A stretch of DNA of 64,000 nt, taken from positions 2,728,001 through 2,792,000 of the forward strand of contig BSYQ01000004.1 of NCBI GenBank assembly GCA_030272585.1. The letters run 5' to 3'. Numbering within the stretch: the stretch's first letter is position 1; every line of letters starts with the position of its first letter. Of the stretch, positions 29,344-43,144 are shown piece by piece. The DNA is from Bryopsis sp. KO-2023 (taxonomy: Eukaryota > Chlorophyta > Ulvophyceae > Bryopsidales > Bryopsidaceae). The notes beneath the pieces are model-generated. The model did no database searches and was not told the origin of the DNA. It saw only the letters and a program-made list of their open reading frames with translations. The translations under genes were made by a program, and so were the position numbers.

Positions 29344-32300
29344 ATGTATTCGAACAACGATTTTCTGTCCGAGGTCGCGGCCCTTCCGCTCCATCCTCGG
29401 ATTCGAGAAGTGGTGAGTGGCGAAAGCGGAGGCTGGTTTTGTCCTCAATCTTTTGCGTTCTGATGTAAACAGACGAGAATTGGGTGATGCTCAATGGTTT
29501 CATGTACTTAAGCGCTTCGTTCGTTTTTTCGAAGCATTGCTGGTGGTGGGTTTTGAGGGAAGGAGGAGGGAGAGTTCGGCGTTGGGCTGAACGGTCGTGT
29601 GCTTAGACTGGTCGGCGTTTCTTGTGTGCAGGCAACGACGCTTCATTTTGACGAGCATTATGAGATGCTCTGGGCAGGTGGGTGTCGAATTGCTGTTCAC
29701 CCTCGAGGGTAACCTGGACATCCACAGAAAGAAAGAACCTGGACATCCAATTGGGAAAAAAAAGTTCAATGAATGGATTGATGAGTGGTTGGTGGTGGTG
29801 CCAGATACTGTTGATGCTTATTAATGAAACTAGACTCAAATTCCCCCTAAGCAAACCTCATCAGGGATATCCATCGAATTTGAATCATCCAATCACAGGC
29901 CATGCCAACGAAACATTTCAGGAAAAAACGTAAATCATCTGCATGTACCTCCGCCAGTTCAATTATGTCGAATTTCTGATTTTAGCCACCACCACCTTTC
30001 TCATCAGAATCAGCGCAAACAGACATTCTTGCACCACACATAACTCACAAACCAAATATTGCAAAGCATCTAATTATTTTCCTGCCTGTTTGAAACATAA
30101 ACAGGGACGAAAAGCGGTGGACTCTATGTGTACGAATGCCCGAGTCTCACCAGCTATGCTTGGTTTCGGGGGCACACACGGAAGGTGGAGGCGATAAGAA
30201 ATGTGAGGGGAGGCTGCGTTTCGATTTCCAGCAACATGATTCGGGTGCACAACCAGGGCGGCCGCCCAAAACTCACGCAACAAGATGCAGAGGTGAGCTA
30301 TGTATATATATCTGCATACATATTTAACCTCTTGAATCTCAAGGTATAGTGGATGATTTTTAAATGAAGAAAAACACCAAAGGAAATCGATGAAGAAAAC
30401 ATTGCAGCTGAAGAAATAGTGGAGAATCAAACATCGATGAGATTTTTCTTGAATTTTCCCTTGTCCTATCGAGCATTATAAGAAAACTCACGTAAATACA
30501 TTATTTATATATATGTATTTCCCCCAATGAGCCATCGATCCCTGTTGCTCGATGAGTTGTTGAGATCGGGGATCTTTTTTTTTTGCTGCTTAATTATTTT
30601 TAAGATTTGCAGGGCGATATCATGAGCATGATGATAGATCCATCCGACGGCGGACTTCGTGAAAGCAAATTGTTGTTGGGGAGGGGTTCCGGTGTCGTGT
30701 CCATTTATGACTTGCGGACATCGCAGTATTTGAACAGGGTGGGTGTGGACCTCTGGATCAGATATAATCGCCTTCGGTTGCAGCCACACAATTGGCTATA
30801 ATGTTTTAATTTGACAGATTCTGCCTTTGCTTTTTTTTTCTTTGTTTTGGTCCGTTTGAATCAACCAGAGTGAAACGATGCTGTGTGCTTCGTGCGTTAA
30901 AAAATTTTGGAGTGGAATTGTTTATTGGCTTTGTGACTTTCAGAATTGTTTTTCTTTTTTTTATGGGAGTGGTGGGTTGATGTCCCCCTTCACATGTCTA
31001 TAACGGGCGAGTGACTGGCAGAAGAAGCGTTGGGTAGCTAATGAAACTGTCTCATCGGTTGTCGACTTCTTTTCAAGAGAATCAATTGTTGTTCATAGGG
31101 GGCTTTGATGGAGGGGAGCATCGGAGTGATGGAGCCGGTTGCACCAGGGTTCGTCGCTTGTGGAACTAGCTCCGGTAGAATTTTGTTGGTAGATCCAAGG
31201 ACCGGCCTCAAAGTAAGCGAAGGATCAGCTGTAGCAACATGCACCAGATTCCCACAAGGTTTAAAATTACTATTCAATTAATTAACGACTTGTAATTAAC
31301 AATTAAGTATTCGGGGAAAGAATGAGGTGGTGGTGTTTAGTGGTGGCGGACATTGTTCGGAACAGGGATATGAAATCCCCTGTTTTTTGTTTTGTTTCCT
31401 TTTTCTTTTTTCTTTTTTTTGGGCGGGTGGGGAGAGACGAGCATTTGCAAGTTTTTAACTTTGTGTAGAGAACTGACGCTTGGTCGAGAGAGGTGGGGGA
31501 TTCATAATCAACAATATAATAGAACATTACAAATTTTATGACGTTTAGTTTTAATAGATACAGGCTCTCTAAAAAAAAGAAGAAGAAGAAAAAAGAAATT
31601 AACGGGTTTTGTTTTTTTCTTGGACAGGTTCGACATCAGATCATGGGTCACAAAGGTGGAATTGTGGATATGGCAACGAAACAAAACCTGTTGGTGTCTT
31701 GTGGATATGATATGCCTAATGGGTCACCGGTGGTGGACACATACATCAAGGTAGGTTCGAGTCATTTTCCAAAACCCACTGAAAAAATCACCAAAAATGG
31801 ATGCACTCAGTCGTCCCTCACATCAACCATTTCTGCATGCATTCGAAACGAAAGTTATGCATTTCTCGGGGGAAGAAAAGGCAAAATTATGGGGAAAACC
31901 CCCCAGAAGAGGTGACCAGTAAAAACTGGACAGAAATACTCAAAATGTGTATTGTGCAGGTGTACGATGCCAGATCGTTGCGTCAGAATATTTCGAGCGT
32001 CTTGTTCCCTGCCGGCCCCTCCTATTTGGCATTCCACCCTAAATTCTCCAGCACCTTGGTCGTCGCTTCCACGTCAGACATCATCAGCCTGCAAGAGATC
32101 CAATCAGACAGCCCTCCGCAAACTTTCAAGGTTGGAGGGATGAAACTTGATCCACAGACATGTCAAAAGAATCATTCCTCTGTGCTTCTTTTTTTCCTCC
32201 TGATTGTTTTTTCTTTTTTCCTTTCCTCACCCATCGCGGATTTTTTTTTTAAAGTAAAGTAAAGTAAAAATTTTCTCTCCCCCCTTTCCCAATAAACAAA

Positions 32301-34327
32301 AAAAAATTAAGAAAGAACACCTCAATCACTTTACATGCATATCTAGTCCTTCCACCAGTTTTTTTCCCTTCAGAATCTGTCATTATTGCTCACAGCAAGC
32401 AAAATCTGTCGATCAGAAAAAAAAAGCTTTTTTTTGCTTTGTTTCCATATATGTGGGTGTGCTCTTCATGTCAGGTCAATACAGACGGATCTGGGCTTTT
32501 GAGTTTTGCGATTTCATCGTCGGGGGATTTCATAGCGATCGGTGGCGGGAGGGGAGTCCTACGCCTGGAAGCCGCCTCAAAACACGCGGCGGTCAATTTG
32601 ATGTCGGCCCCACACTCGAGACCTCACTGTAATCCAAGTGCATCTGTGTCATTAAGGGAGGGGGAGCCTTTCCACATGGTCGCCCAACATCCGAGCATAA
32701 CGGGGAGGCTGCTATCTGACTGGGATCCTGCGATGATAATCGATGTCGGGAGGCCGCCACGAATCGTGGACGAATCGATCTTGAGAAATTTGAAACGGGT
32801 AGGAGCCTGGTCATGTCCCATGGTTCACAACATGTGTGGTTTAGAACAGTCAAGTGTGGTTTTGCTTCCCCCCCCCCCCCCCCCAAAAAAAAAAAAAAAA
32901 CGAAAACATAATGGAATGGAATTTAATACTGCATCTCCATAGAGAAGTGGGCAATGCTGCATGCAACTTTTGGGCGTGACGTTAAAACAGAAGAGCGGGC
33001 GTTGGATAATGTCGCATGGTGTGCAGGCAGAGTTCATCGGCCACCTCCCCAATCCGGAATATCGCGATTCGCTCGAAAAGGGGTTGGCGACAAAACGAAT
33101 CTGGGGACTTCGAAACGCCAGGGTGGAAAGAAATGCTGAGGCCATGCAGGCAATACAAGTGGAAGGACTGGGGCCGACGGCTGCCAACAACGAAACCCAA
33201 AGCGGGGTGCCGGTCGTCTATCGATTTGTCGAGATCAAGAGGCCGGGGACCAAGCGATTCGAAGAATTCAATTTTGGATTGTACAACTTTTCCAAGTTTG
33301 CTGGCCTCGAAAACGGAATCACCAACTCGTACTGCAACTCGTTGCTTCAGGTGTAGTTTCGTGTTGTTTTTACTAGCGAGCGGAAAGCCGAAAACAGCGA
33401 TTTTCTTGCAAGAGGGGTGGATAGGGCCCGGCTTTTGTTTCTTTGATATGTGTGTTTTTGGGGGGGTGCAGGTTTTATATTTCCAGCCAGAAATGCGAAG
33501 AGCGCTGCTGGAGAGGCAGCCGGATGCGTCCCAAGAAATCAACCTGTTGGATGAAATGGGGTTCTTGTTTAGAATGCTTGCGGATGCTCCATCCACACCA
33601 TGTCAGGTAAAAACAGATCAAAAACATCAACAGATCCCCCCTTCTTCCTATTATACAACAGCGTCCTTGGTCAAAACATGTTTCGCTTCACTTTGCTGTG
33701 GATTTTCAGAAGTGTCGATGCAGCAAAATTTGATTAAAAAGGACGAGATAGAAGAGAGAAACTCAGGGGTTTTTTAACTTGTAATTTTTATTTCTGTGGG
33801 GGTGTGGTTGGGTTGAATATGCAGGCGAGCAACTTGCTACGTGCATTGCATCATGTGCAAGAAGCTGGTGCCCTGGGGTTGCTGGATGGGGACAGTGCAA
33901 GGAAAGAGATGTCACAGGCCGAGAAAATTTCAAGTCTATACAAATTCATGATCGAGCGACTTCATAGGTCAGCCGCTGTCTGGATCTGATCATTCAGAGA
34001 AGTTTTTTTTTTTTTGAAAGAGAAGAAAAAAATCAGTTGGCTGGGGCTTGAGCTGGGTCGGAAAAAACTCTCCACAAAGGAATGCCCCAACCCCTGGATT
34101 GTCTTTTCAGGGAGTGGAGAAATTGCAACAGCAATAAGGGTGGTGCAGGGAGCCCAAGTGAGAATATCTTCGGTGTGAAAACTCGCATTCACACAAAATG
34201 TCTTAATGGAGAAAAATCTGAGCGGACTCAGACGATGACTTCGTTTTTGGTGAGTAGGATCCAGAGCATCCAAATTTTTAAGCTGAACATGCCAAAACAA
34301 AAATTTCAGCAAGAAAATTGCACATCG

Positions 34328-34358
<31 letters not shown>

Positions 34359-37300
34359 ATGTATGAAAAACAAAATCCGTATATATATATATATTGCCCA
34401 GTTATCCAACCCTTTCAGAAATTTGGTGAGCCTTCGTGTTGAACCCATGAAGGGGGAGGTCTTGACATGCATGGCAAGTGCAAGTGCAGCTTTTTTTTTA
34501 ACCATTGTGTTCCCCCTGTTGTGGTCCCAGGTAGAGCTATCATGTGTAGAGGAGTTGGAGGGAGAGTTGCCTGGGATATTGAGCTTTGCGGATATGCTCC
34601 AAGCATCGCTCCAGAGCGACTGTGTGTTGCAGGCATGGTTCGACGAAAGCCATGGGGACCAACAAGTGAGGCAAACGAAGGTGCCAGCAGAGTTGCCCCA
34701 GGTAAAACTCTTTTTTTTGGTTTGAGCCTTAAAGCCTCTCTTGATGCACTCCAAACTGCTGGAAAAATGTCCCCCCCCCTCCCCCCTGTGCTGTTTTTTG
34801 TTTGATCCTTGAAGCATCTCTTGCAGCACTTCAAACCACTGGAAAAAGGTTGACCCCCCCCCCCTGAGAACCATCCTGTTTTGGGTTGTTTTCCAGGTGC
34901 TGGTGGCGAATTGCTGTTGTTCGGACGGCACTGTCATCCCTGTCTGTAGGAAGGGAACGGAACCAGCATCGGGGCGGGCTGAGGGCCATTGGATTCCGTC
35001 CATGTTTGCTGTCAGACAGGTGGGGGACAGGGGGGAAGTGGCTGTGACCGAGGGAGAAACGTTGGAAGCTCTAGGTCTGACAGAAGAAGAGCTTGCCGAC
35101 CTGGAGGAACCAGATTCCAGGTAAATTTTCATCTCTTTTTTCGTGGTGTTTTCCTTTCTTTTTTTAAAGAATTTGAACGGGGGTTGTTGGATTTCCATGG
35201 GGGTCTCTGTGGATGGAGTGGAATGACGTGAAGAAGAGAAATTGTCTCTTTTTTTTTGGGACTAGTGATGTGTTCAGGGATTCCTGTGGACTTGGCAACA
35301 AATTGACAAGCGTGGGAGTGTACGAGTTGACTGGGGTGATTGCCCAGGTGCAAGCTCCTCAAAGTTTTGATGGACGAGGCCATCTGGTGGCACATGTCAA
35401 GGTAATTTCAACAAAATCCGAAAAAAAAAACAAAAACAGATTTATTTCCTTTTCCAGCCCTTGAAAAATGTCTGTTTTCGGGGCTTTGAGAGTTGATTTT
35501 CATAATCCATGTTACCCAGGTCCTGCCACCCTACATGCAGCGGAATCAGGGAGTGCAAGGTTTAGTGGAAGAGATCCCTGCCCCGACGACAGTTCCGTTT
35601 GCTGAAACGAGCGGAGTGAACTCCAGCAGGGCAATGGCTGGCGGGGAATCGGTGTCCACTACTAAAGATGTGAGAGCACTTTCTCAAACGGATTCGGACG
35701 ATTCGGTTTCCAATCAGGCGGCCCTCCTTCCTGACACTCTGGATGATGTCTTGGGAATTCTGGATGCGGATAGAGGGACTGCAGGCTCGGCAGCAGGTCA
35801 AGGTGGCCCCCCCGCTTTGTCAATGCTTATCTGTTTCTGTTGTTTCTTTGGTGTCGTGTGGTGGAGTTTTTGCCGGTCCTGTTGTTGGCCTAAAGTCGAT
35901 TCCACAAAGGGGAAGTTACCTTGGTTCTTTTGGATCGCCCAGACAGGATATCGAACGACGCAAATTCCTGGTCGAAGGAACACCCAGCTTTTCCTTTGGA
36001 AGTGTGACGTCACACTTTCTCTTTCATTTTGTGTGAGCAAACCAGAATCTTGGGCTGCTTCTCATTTCATACAATTCTGACTGGCTTTTTATTTTTGTGA
36101 CTAGATTCGGGGGCCTCCGGGGAATCTTCATCGCCAGACTCTCCTAAGAGTTCGTGTGGGTCTGGGTTGGCCCCCTCGGGCTTGAGCGACAGTGAGAAAC
36201 AGTGGCTGTTGATCAACGACTTTTCTTTATCTTTTACCACTGCTGATGAGGTCAGGAAACTTTACGGTGGGAGGAAAATGCCTTGTCTTCTCTTCTACAC
36301 AAAGGTACATACCCAGCACTGTTAAAAACACATCCAGTCCCCAAATTAATTATGCAAGATGGAAATACTCAGTGTTGAAGTTACTTGGGACGTGTTTTTG
36401 TTTTAGTGGCTGGAGTGAATGGGACTGTGTTTTTTCTTGTGGGAAAAAAACAGAGATCGAGTCTGGAAAAATTGCACAATCCGTCCCCCCTAGAGCTGGT
36501 GCCTGTGCTGGACCACTGGGAGTTTAGTGAGCTTTGTCGGTCTCGGCCTCTGCAAGGCCTGAATGCACGCTCTGCATTCGGGGCTTTCAAACCGCTGGAA
36601 TTCGATGTTGAGGTACCCAAACCTGGAATGCTATTCGGGTTGGACGCCGAATTCGTCGTGCAAGGACCTCTGTCGGGAGTGGGACTGGCGAGCTTCAAGA
36701 AAGAAGCTACTGCGAGGTAACACAGACACGAAAACACATCCACAAATTATGGATGTCCAAATTTGTGGTTCGATTCATTATCAATTTTTTGTGAAGTGAT
36801 CTTTCGTCACCAGCCGCACACTTCTCAAGCTAGGGTGCAGTGTTTGGAGCCAGCTGTCGTGTGTGCGTTACCTGGGGTAACGCATGACGACATGCGTTAC
36901 AAGGATTGCGTGTGCTGTTTTTTCCTTGCGGTGGGTGAGTTTTTGGGTTGTGTTTGCAGGATGATTCTTGGTCGTGTGAGTGTGGTTCGTGGGGAAGGTC
37001 CCATGGCTGGGGTGTGTTGCATAGACGACTATGTCCGCCCTCTGGAGAGCGTTCAAGACTACTTGACGCGGTTCAGTGGCCTGGTCGAGGCGGACTTGGA
37101 CGTCAACACTTCCCAGCATTACCTGACCACGCTCAAGCACGTTTACGTTAAGTTGCGGTATTTGGTGGACTGCGGTTGCGTCTTCGTTGGCCATGGGCTC
37201 AAGAAGGACTTCAGAATAATAAACATCGTGGTACCACAGAACCAGGTGCGGACGCAGGTTGTGCAATTTTTGATAAAACATTGATAATGATTGACACCAG

Positions 37301-37668
37301 AAGACGCTGTTTCCGCAATTGAGAATTGGGTTCTGTCCAGCTGGTGAGCCTGCCTTTTGACGACCTTGTGTGGCATTTCTCAGATTATTGACACCGTGGA
37401 GCTGTTCCACTTGAAGCGGCACAGGATGTTTAGTCTGCGTTTCTTGGCGTCGTATCTCTTGGGCTTGGACATCCAGTCCAACACGCACGATTCGATAGAG
37501 GACGCCCGAACCGCGCTGCAGATCTACGAAGTGTATCACAGGCTCGTGAAAGAGGGCGTGTTGGAGCAGCGTCTCAAAGAAATGTACAAATGGGGAAATC
37601 AGCACGGTTGGGACCCTGGGCATTGGAACATCAGGCCAGGCGAATCGGGTTCCGGAAGTGAACCTTGA
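29344..37668 (+). CDS. PAN2: PAN2, catalytic subunit of the PAN2-PAN3 poly(A) nuclease
   Basis: Twenty exons join in frame to about 1243 residues: 29344-29412, 29632-29677, 30105-30292, 30613-30738, 31099-31212, 31628-31750, 31960-32130, 32475-32798, 33027-33350, 33472-33606, 33825-33967, 34111-34249, 34531-34701, 34897-35120, 35278-35401, 35520-35796, 36105-36304, 36454-36716, 36960-37245 and 37384-37668. The product trims mRNA poly(A) tails in the cytoplasm together with PAN3. The N-terminus is a WD40 propeller (to about residue 390). A ubiquitin-hydrolase-like domain has FAGLENGITNSYCNSLLQVL, with the nucleophile Cys lost as is normal for PAN2. The C-terminal DEDDh exonuclease has GLDAEF (D and E near 1030), FVGHGLKKDF (D near 1137) and THDSIEDA (H and D near 1184-1189), so all catalytic residues are present. 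A Ser/Pro-rich insert separates the UCH and exonuclease parts. The start ATG follows a GCCAGT context and no alternative exon is needed. Confidence 0.95.
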
Positions 37669-38635
37669 CGACACAACAGTGTCGATTCTTTGCCTAGATG
37701 CGTTTTGTTTCCGAGAGTAAACCAGGTTGGGGGTTTGGATTGTGGGATCTGTACACAAGGGGGGGGGGGGGCAGTATGGAGTTGAGCGTCGGCCCCAAAG
37801 GGGGACCGGCGTTGCTGTTAAGAAACAAAGAAACGGTGTCTTGTTACGTTAATGTTCGGGGTGCCATCTCTTAAAGAAAATCTCATTCCAACCTTGGCAC
37901 CCAAAACACCACCCTGTTCCCCACTCGTAGAATTAATAAAACACGTGGGTAGAATTTCAGAAAGCTGAGGAAAGCGGGGGAATCCCAGGGGCAGTCAACC
38001 AAGTAGCTGGCGCTGCCATTGTTGTATTAACCCTTCGAAAACGACTTTCTCCCTTCCACACCAGGACGTCCAGCTTTCTGGTGCCATCTCAGGATGTGTA
38101 AAAATTATTCCTCGAAGGAATATCTGTTATGTCAGTCTTAGTACGAGGTATGATCTGGTGGGGTTAGGTACGAGGTATGTAATAGGAGAGGGGAGCAACA
38201 GAGACTCGCAGGGAGTGGAGGGGAAAAGGGTTCAAGGGACAAAACTTTGTCGTTCTTCTGCTCTGAGTTGTAAGAATCTCGTTTCTACAGACTCAAGACT
38301 GACGTTTACATCAGCGCCCGCATGTTAAGGCCACGTGGGGAACATCGCCATGGCCGGCCAAGCCTCTTGGACCGTTGAGGCAACGAACACAACACTGAAA
38401 GCTCGAGAGAAGGATTGGAACGCGCGGCACGTGTTGAGATTCCACGTCGGACAGAACCGGGCGAATACTGGTCACGAATACACCCAGCAACCACCTCTTC
38501 CACGATCATGACCTGCGCGAAATTGCGAAACACATTGTGCGAACCCTCCCCGACAGTGGTGGGCAGATTCGCTCACGACCAGCCAAAGGTCGCCTCACAC
38601 TTCCTCCAAAATCGCTTGTAGATTCACGCACAACG
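37669..38635. other. Intergenic region
   Basis: About 1 kb separates PAN2 from the next plus-strand gene. There are runs of G near 37760 and short duplicated phrases (TACGAGGTATG near 38142 and 38168). No supported gene or RNA. Confidence 0.5.
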
Positions 38636-41600
38636 ATGTCGACGTATCAGGCGACTTTGGCGATAGCCGTCGTGATCTTTTTGCTTGCGGAAGAGGCTGA
38701 AGGCTTAGGGAGCTTCAGTAGAAGAAATGGACCCAGGAGGAGTCTTTCTCAAGAATTGGACAATGGCAGTGTTGGGTTTGGTGAGTGGTGTTTCAATGGA
38801 AGCATTAAATTTCAAAAATGATGTTAAGCACATTAAGGGCAATCCTCATTTGGGGAGATAAATGACTCCTTGTCCAGGAAGTTTGTCAATTGACTCAAGC
38901 AAAAGCCTCGAGAGAACCCCGATAAGTGTTCTATGCTGGTGCTGTGGAGCTAAGCATGAGATGCACACCATTGGATGTCTTCTTCTTTGCAAATGTTGAC
39001 CCTAATTATTCGTTTCATTGGGGCTTCTATGCGGAAAAAACTACCTGCGTGTGTCCACAATGTTTAATTATTCAAAGATGCAAGCGCCTTCAACTTCGTC
39101 AAAGAAAAGAAACCCTGACCTTATATGATGGGGGTAACCTTACCCCATTTCTGATGTTGAAAGCAGCGAGAACCTCTACCCCTGAACCATCACTGACGAT
39201 GGAAGGAGGGACCTCCTCTACCCCTACACCATCGCTGACCCTGGAGGAAGTAGCCCCCTCTACCCTAACAACAACATTGACCTTTGAAGAACCATCACGG
39301 ACCATGGAAGAAGCAACCCCCACTGCCCTGACACCATCACTGACCTTGGACCAAGTGAGCCCCTCTACACTGACACCATCACTGACCTTTGACGAGCCAT
39401 CGCAAACCATGGAAGAAGCGACCCCTTCTACCCTGACACCAACACTGACCTCAGAAGAACCATCGCGGACCATGGAAGAAACAATCCCCTCTGCCCTTAC
39501 ACCATCACTGACCTTGGACCAAGTGAGCCCCTCTACACTGACACCACCACTGACCTTTGACGAGCCATCGCTGACCCTGGAAGAAGCGACCCCCTCTGCC
39601 CTTACACCATCACTGACCTCGGAACAAGTGAGCCCCTCTACCCTAACACCAACGCTGACGTCAGAAGAACCACCACAGACCATGGAGGAAGCCACCCCCT
39701 CTGCCCTGACACCAACACTGACCTCAGAAGAACCATCGCGGACCATGGAAGAAGCAACCCCCTCTGCCCTGACACCATCACTGACCTTTGAAGAGCCATC
39801 GCAAACTATAGAAGAAGTGGCCCCCTCTACCGTTGCATCACCACTGACCATGGAAGAAATGGCCCCCTCTTCTATGACACCAACAGTGACCTTGGAAGAA
39901 AAATCGCTGACCACCGAAGAAGTGACCACCTCTACCCCTACACAATCGCTGATCTTGGAAGAAGTGACCACCTCTACCGTTACACAATCACTGACCGTGG
40001 AAGAAGCATCACTGACCATGGAGGAAGTGGCCACCCCTACACCACCACTGGCCTTGGATCCACCATCCCCGACCTTGGAAGTATTGAGACCCTTCCGCCC
40101 TGTACCACCTGTCCCCTTGGAACCTGTGCCAAACTTGCCTCCTATACCATTTGTGACCTTGGAACCTGCGTCAACTTTTTCCTCTACGCCATCAGGGACC
40201 TTGGAACTTCTGCCATCTGTAGTGGAGGGATCATCGCCTCTTACACCATTTCCATCTATGGACGGACAACAAGGTCAGCCTTCTCTCTCATTTGCTTCTT
40301 CATCGTCTGTGAATTCTATTCCACCTTCTCTCCCATCCATAGGTCTACCATCTCCTGGTGTGGAGGCGCCTCCTCTCCAATCTACTGGTCCGCCATCTCC
40401 TGGTGTGGAGGCGCCTCCTCTCCAATCCATTGGTTCACCATCTCCTGGTGTGGAGGCACCTCCTCTCCAGTCCCCTGGTCCGCCACGTTCTGGTGTGGAG
40501 GGACCTCCTCTCCCATCCCCTGGTCCACTATCTCCTGGTATGGAGGGACCTCCTCTACCACCTCCAGGTCCATCGACTTCTGGTACGGAGGGACCTCCTC
40601 TACCACCCCCGGGTCCATCGTCTTCTGGTATAGGGGGATCTCCTCTCCCATCCCCTGGTCCACCATCTTCTGGTATGGAGGGATCTCCTCTCCCATCCCC
40701 TGATTCATCATCTCCTGGTATGGAGGGATCTCCTCTTCCATCCCCTGATTCATCATCTCCTGGTATGGAGGGAGGTTCTGCTCCAAGGCCATTAGCGGCA
40801 CCTCCAAGGGGTGCACCATCATCCAGAGATGCTGAAGGCCCTTCTCCTGGTCCACAGAGCTCTCCCGGTGAAAATGTGGAACGCAGACCCAGTCGCCCAA
40901 TTCCTGAAGCGCCAGAGGAAGTCACCACCAATGTCCGAGATGCTGTGCAAGAGGCGAAGGAGGATGTGGTAGTAGAACTGCTGAGCTTTGCTCCTGATCC
41001 TGTGCCTCTGGCAAGGGGGCTCACCTTTGTAGAGGCAGACAGGGAAATTGTGTTGCAGAAGACAGAGACCAGAGAAAAGGATGCAGATGTTGTCGCACTG
41101 AAGGCTATTGCACTTGCCGTGCTTGAATCAAAGGATGTCACCAGGCTTGCGAACGTTACAGTGCTTTCTGTATTTCCTGAAGGTGATTGATGTTTTTTGT
41201 TTCATGGGGAAAGGATGGGGTGGGGAATGGCTTTCTGAGCATTGCCAGCTGATCGTCTTGGTGTTTGAATGCATCTAGGCAATGACACATTGGTGGGGAT
41301 TTTCGAAGAGGTTTTTCGAGATGAAGAGCTTTTGCAGGAAGTTATCGATGCAGATCCTGCGGTCGATGTGAGTGCTTTCAACCAGAAACCCATTTTGAAA
41401 ATGCAACAGAATCAGTGCTAAAAATTTGTAGAGCCAATATCATTATTCACAAGAAACCATGTGGATAATACAATACAAGCTGAAGAAGAAGGTGCACAGC
41501 CGTTCCGACTTTCCTAATCTAATCAAATTTTAATTAATTTAATTCCCTTTCACTAGTTTTTTTTTTGTTTTGCATCATTTGATTGTTGTTCTTGTTTTTT

Positions 41601-41861
41601 GTTATGAAAATGTTGCTGAGTGAGTGTGTGTTTTTTCAGTTGGTTCCTTCCACGGGTCGACGTCGGTTAGCATGCGATGCTTGCAGTCCCGTGAATTCTG
41701 TTACATGTGCCCATTGTTGGTCGACGACAGTTTGTGGAAATTTCTTTTGGTGTCTACCAGAGGGAGGTGAAAAAAAAGATAAAGGCACCAAGAGTGAAAA
41801 GAAAAAGGAAAAAGATAAATCCAAAGACAAAAAGAAGTCTGACGATGAAATGATGGAGTAG
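38636..41861 (+). CDS. Secreted Pro/Ser/Thr-rich repeat protein (cell-wall or mucin-like)
   Basis: Four exons are proposed: 38636-38780, 39167-41182, 41279-41367 and 41640-41861, about 823 residues. The N-terminus MSTYQATLAIAVVIFLLAEEAEG is a typical signal peptide. A first repeat region (about 39170-40060) cycles TPSLTLEEPS-type units. A second (about 40340-40780) has 15-residue PSPGVEAPPLQS-type units. After a charged region (about 40900-41180) and a short acidic exon, the C-terminus has CDACSPVNSVTCAHCWSTTVC and a Lys-rich tail. Secretion and heavy O-glycosylation are inferred from composition. The start of exon 2 is uncertain: acceptor AAAGCAG at 39166 keeps the phase, but an acceptor near 38934 also does and would add about 78 residues including a Cys-rich part. 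Confidence 0.75.
39170..40060 (+). repeat. Coding repeat array of Thr/Ser/Glu/Pro units
   Basis: Degenerate units encode (E/D)EATPSALTPSLTL-like phrases, with ACCATCACTGACC recurring in the DNA about every 40-60 bases. Higher-order blocks of about 180 bp are seen, for example near 39340 and 39510, which share long identical stretches. Confidence 0.85.
40340..40785 (+). repeat. 45-bp coding minisatellite
   Basis: About ten copies of a 45-bp unit encode PSPGVEAPPLQSxGP-like 15-mers. The first and last copies drift in sequence while middle neighbours are close, which suggests expansion by unequal exchange. Confidence 0.9.
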
Positions 41862-43144
41862 CAAGGATAAAACCACAAAAAGCAAAAATCAAAGTCAATT
41901 GCAACTATCTTCGTTGTCAGTTTGCAGTGGGGAGGGGAAGAAATTCACCTTCATGGTGCGGAGAGTCTGGTTTGGTTTCTTTTTATTGAGAGGGGTTGGC
42001 TTTACCCAGGCATCCGGAAAAAAGGAGTGAAAGGAAATTTTCGTTTGTTTTTCGGTTCGTGATTTTTTCTTAACAATATGTGGGGGGGGGGGGGAGGGGG
42101 GAGGGGGGAGGGAAAAGTTTTTGTGTGCACTGAAATATTGATATTGTGCACACCTGTGTTTTTTCAATTTGATTTTGAATGTACAATTTTATTGGTTCAA
42201 CACATAGAAATGTTTTGTACCTCTGCTGGAAACAAAATCACGAGAGAGAACTTTTTTTAATTCATGTCATTTGACCAGTTGTACAACTCTTGTGGCCAAA
42301 AAGTGGATAATAAGGGAGTACCTTTTTTTTTTTAAATTGCGTTTGAAGGCGCCGTTGGGGAAGGTTTTTTTTCGTCTCAAAATCCTTTGTTGGGGATGGA
42401 TTGTGGTTATCCAGTTAGAATTTTCGAGAACGGACCATTAATGTGCCGAAGGATATATGATTTTCATGATGGGATTGTTTATGTAACAAATCATCAAGTG
42501 GCAACGTTGCAAAACGTTTGCCTGCAAAAACATTATAATGTTATAAGATTTCTTTGTGAAAATTATATAATTATTAGTGAGAATGTTACTGGAATCCACT
42601 TCAAATACTGCGCTCTTGAAACTGCTACGTAAGATGGAGGGTCGACTTCCATACATGGAGTGCACTTTTCTAGCAGATGGTGAAAATATATATTCACACC
42701 ACCCCCCATATTTCCCATGCCAAAAAATAAAATAAAATAACTAAAAAATAAGTTAAAATGAAAAAATTGAAAAGGAAATTGAAAAAAAAGAATTACTGGC
42801 GGTTTTGTTACAGTTCTTACTTTGTTGTGCAAACCAACACCCATGTTTAACGGGACTGTCCGAAAAAAAAGAGGGAAAAGAAGGATTACCAATAAAACAA
42901 GAAAGAATGCATCATATCATGCACACAAAGGTCCCCTCCAATGCAGTCCCGAACTGAAGGGGGGACCCCCACAGTGACTAATTTCGAAAACACCACCACA
43001 AACTCCCTGGCAACTCCCAAGCTCGATTTCCAGTTACGGATCCGTTGCCTTCATCGATCGCACAATTCGACAGAGCCAGACCCATCCGTTTCTAAAAGTA
43101 AAGTAAAGTTGATGATGTGGAACTGGACTGAGCAAAATCAGTAG
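41862..43144. other. AT-rich intergenic region
   Basis: This stretch contains poly-T, poly-G (near 42080) and A-rich runs. No supported gene, RNA or mobile element was seen. Confidence 0.5.

Noticed and set aside
39099-40034. 311-residue open frame on the minus strand across the repeat gene
   Set aside because: It is the mirror of the coding repeat array; it has no signal peptide, splice sites or domain, and exists because the repeats lack stops on both strands. The same holds for 40275-41141.
39170-40785. CRISPR-like regular repeats
   Set aside because: The repeats are in-frame coding minisatellites without unique spacers, and the window is eukaryotic.
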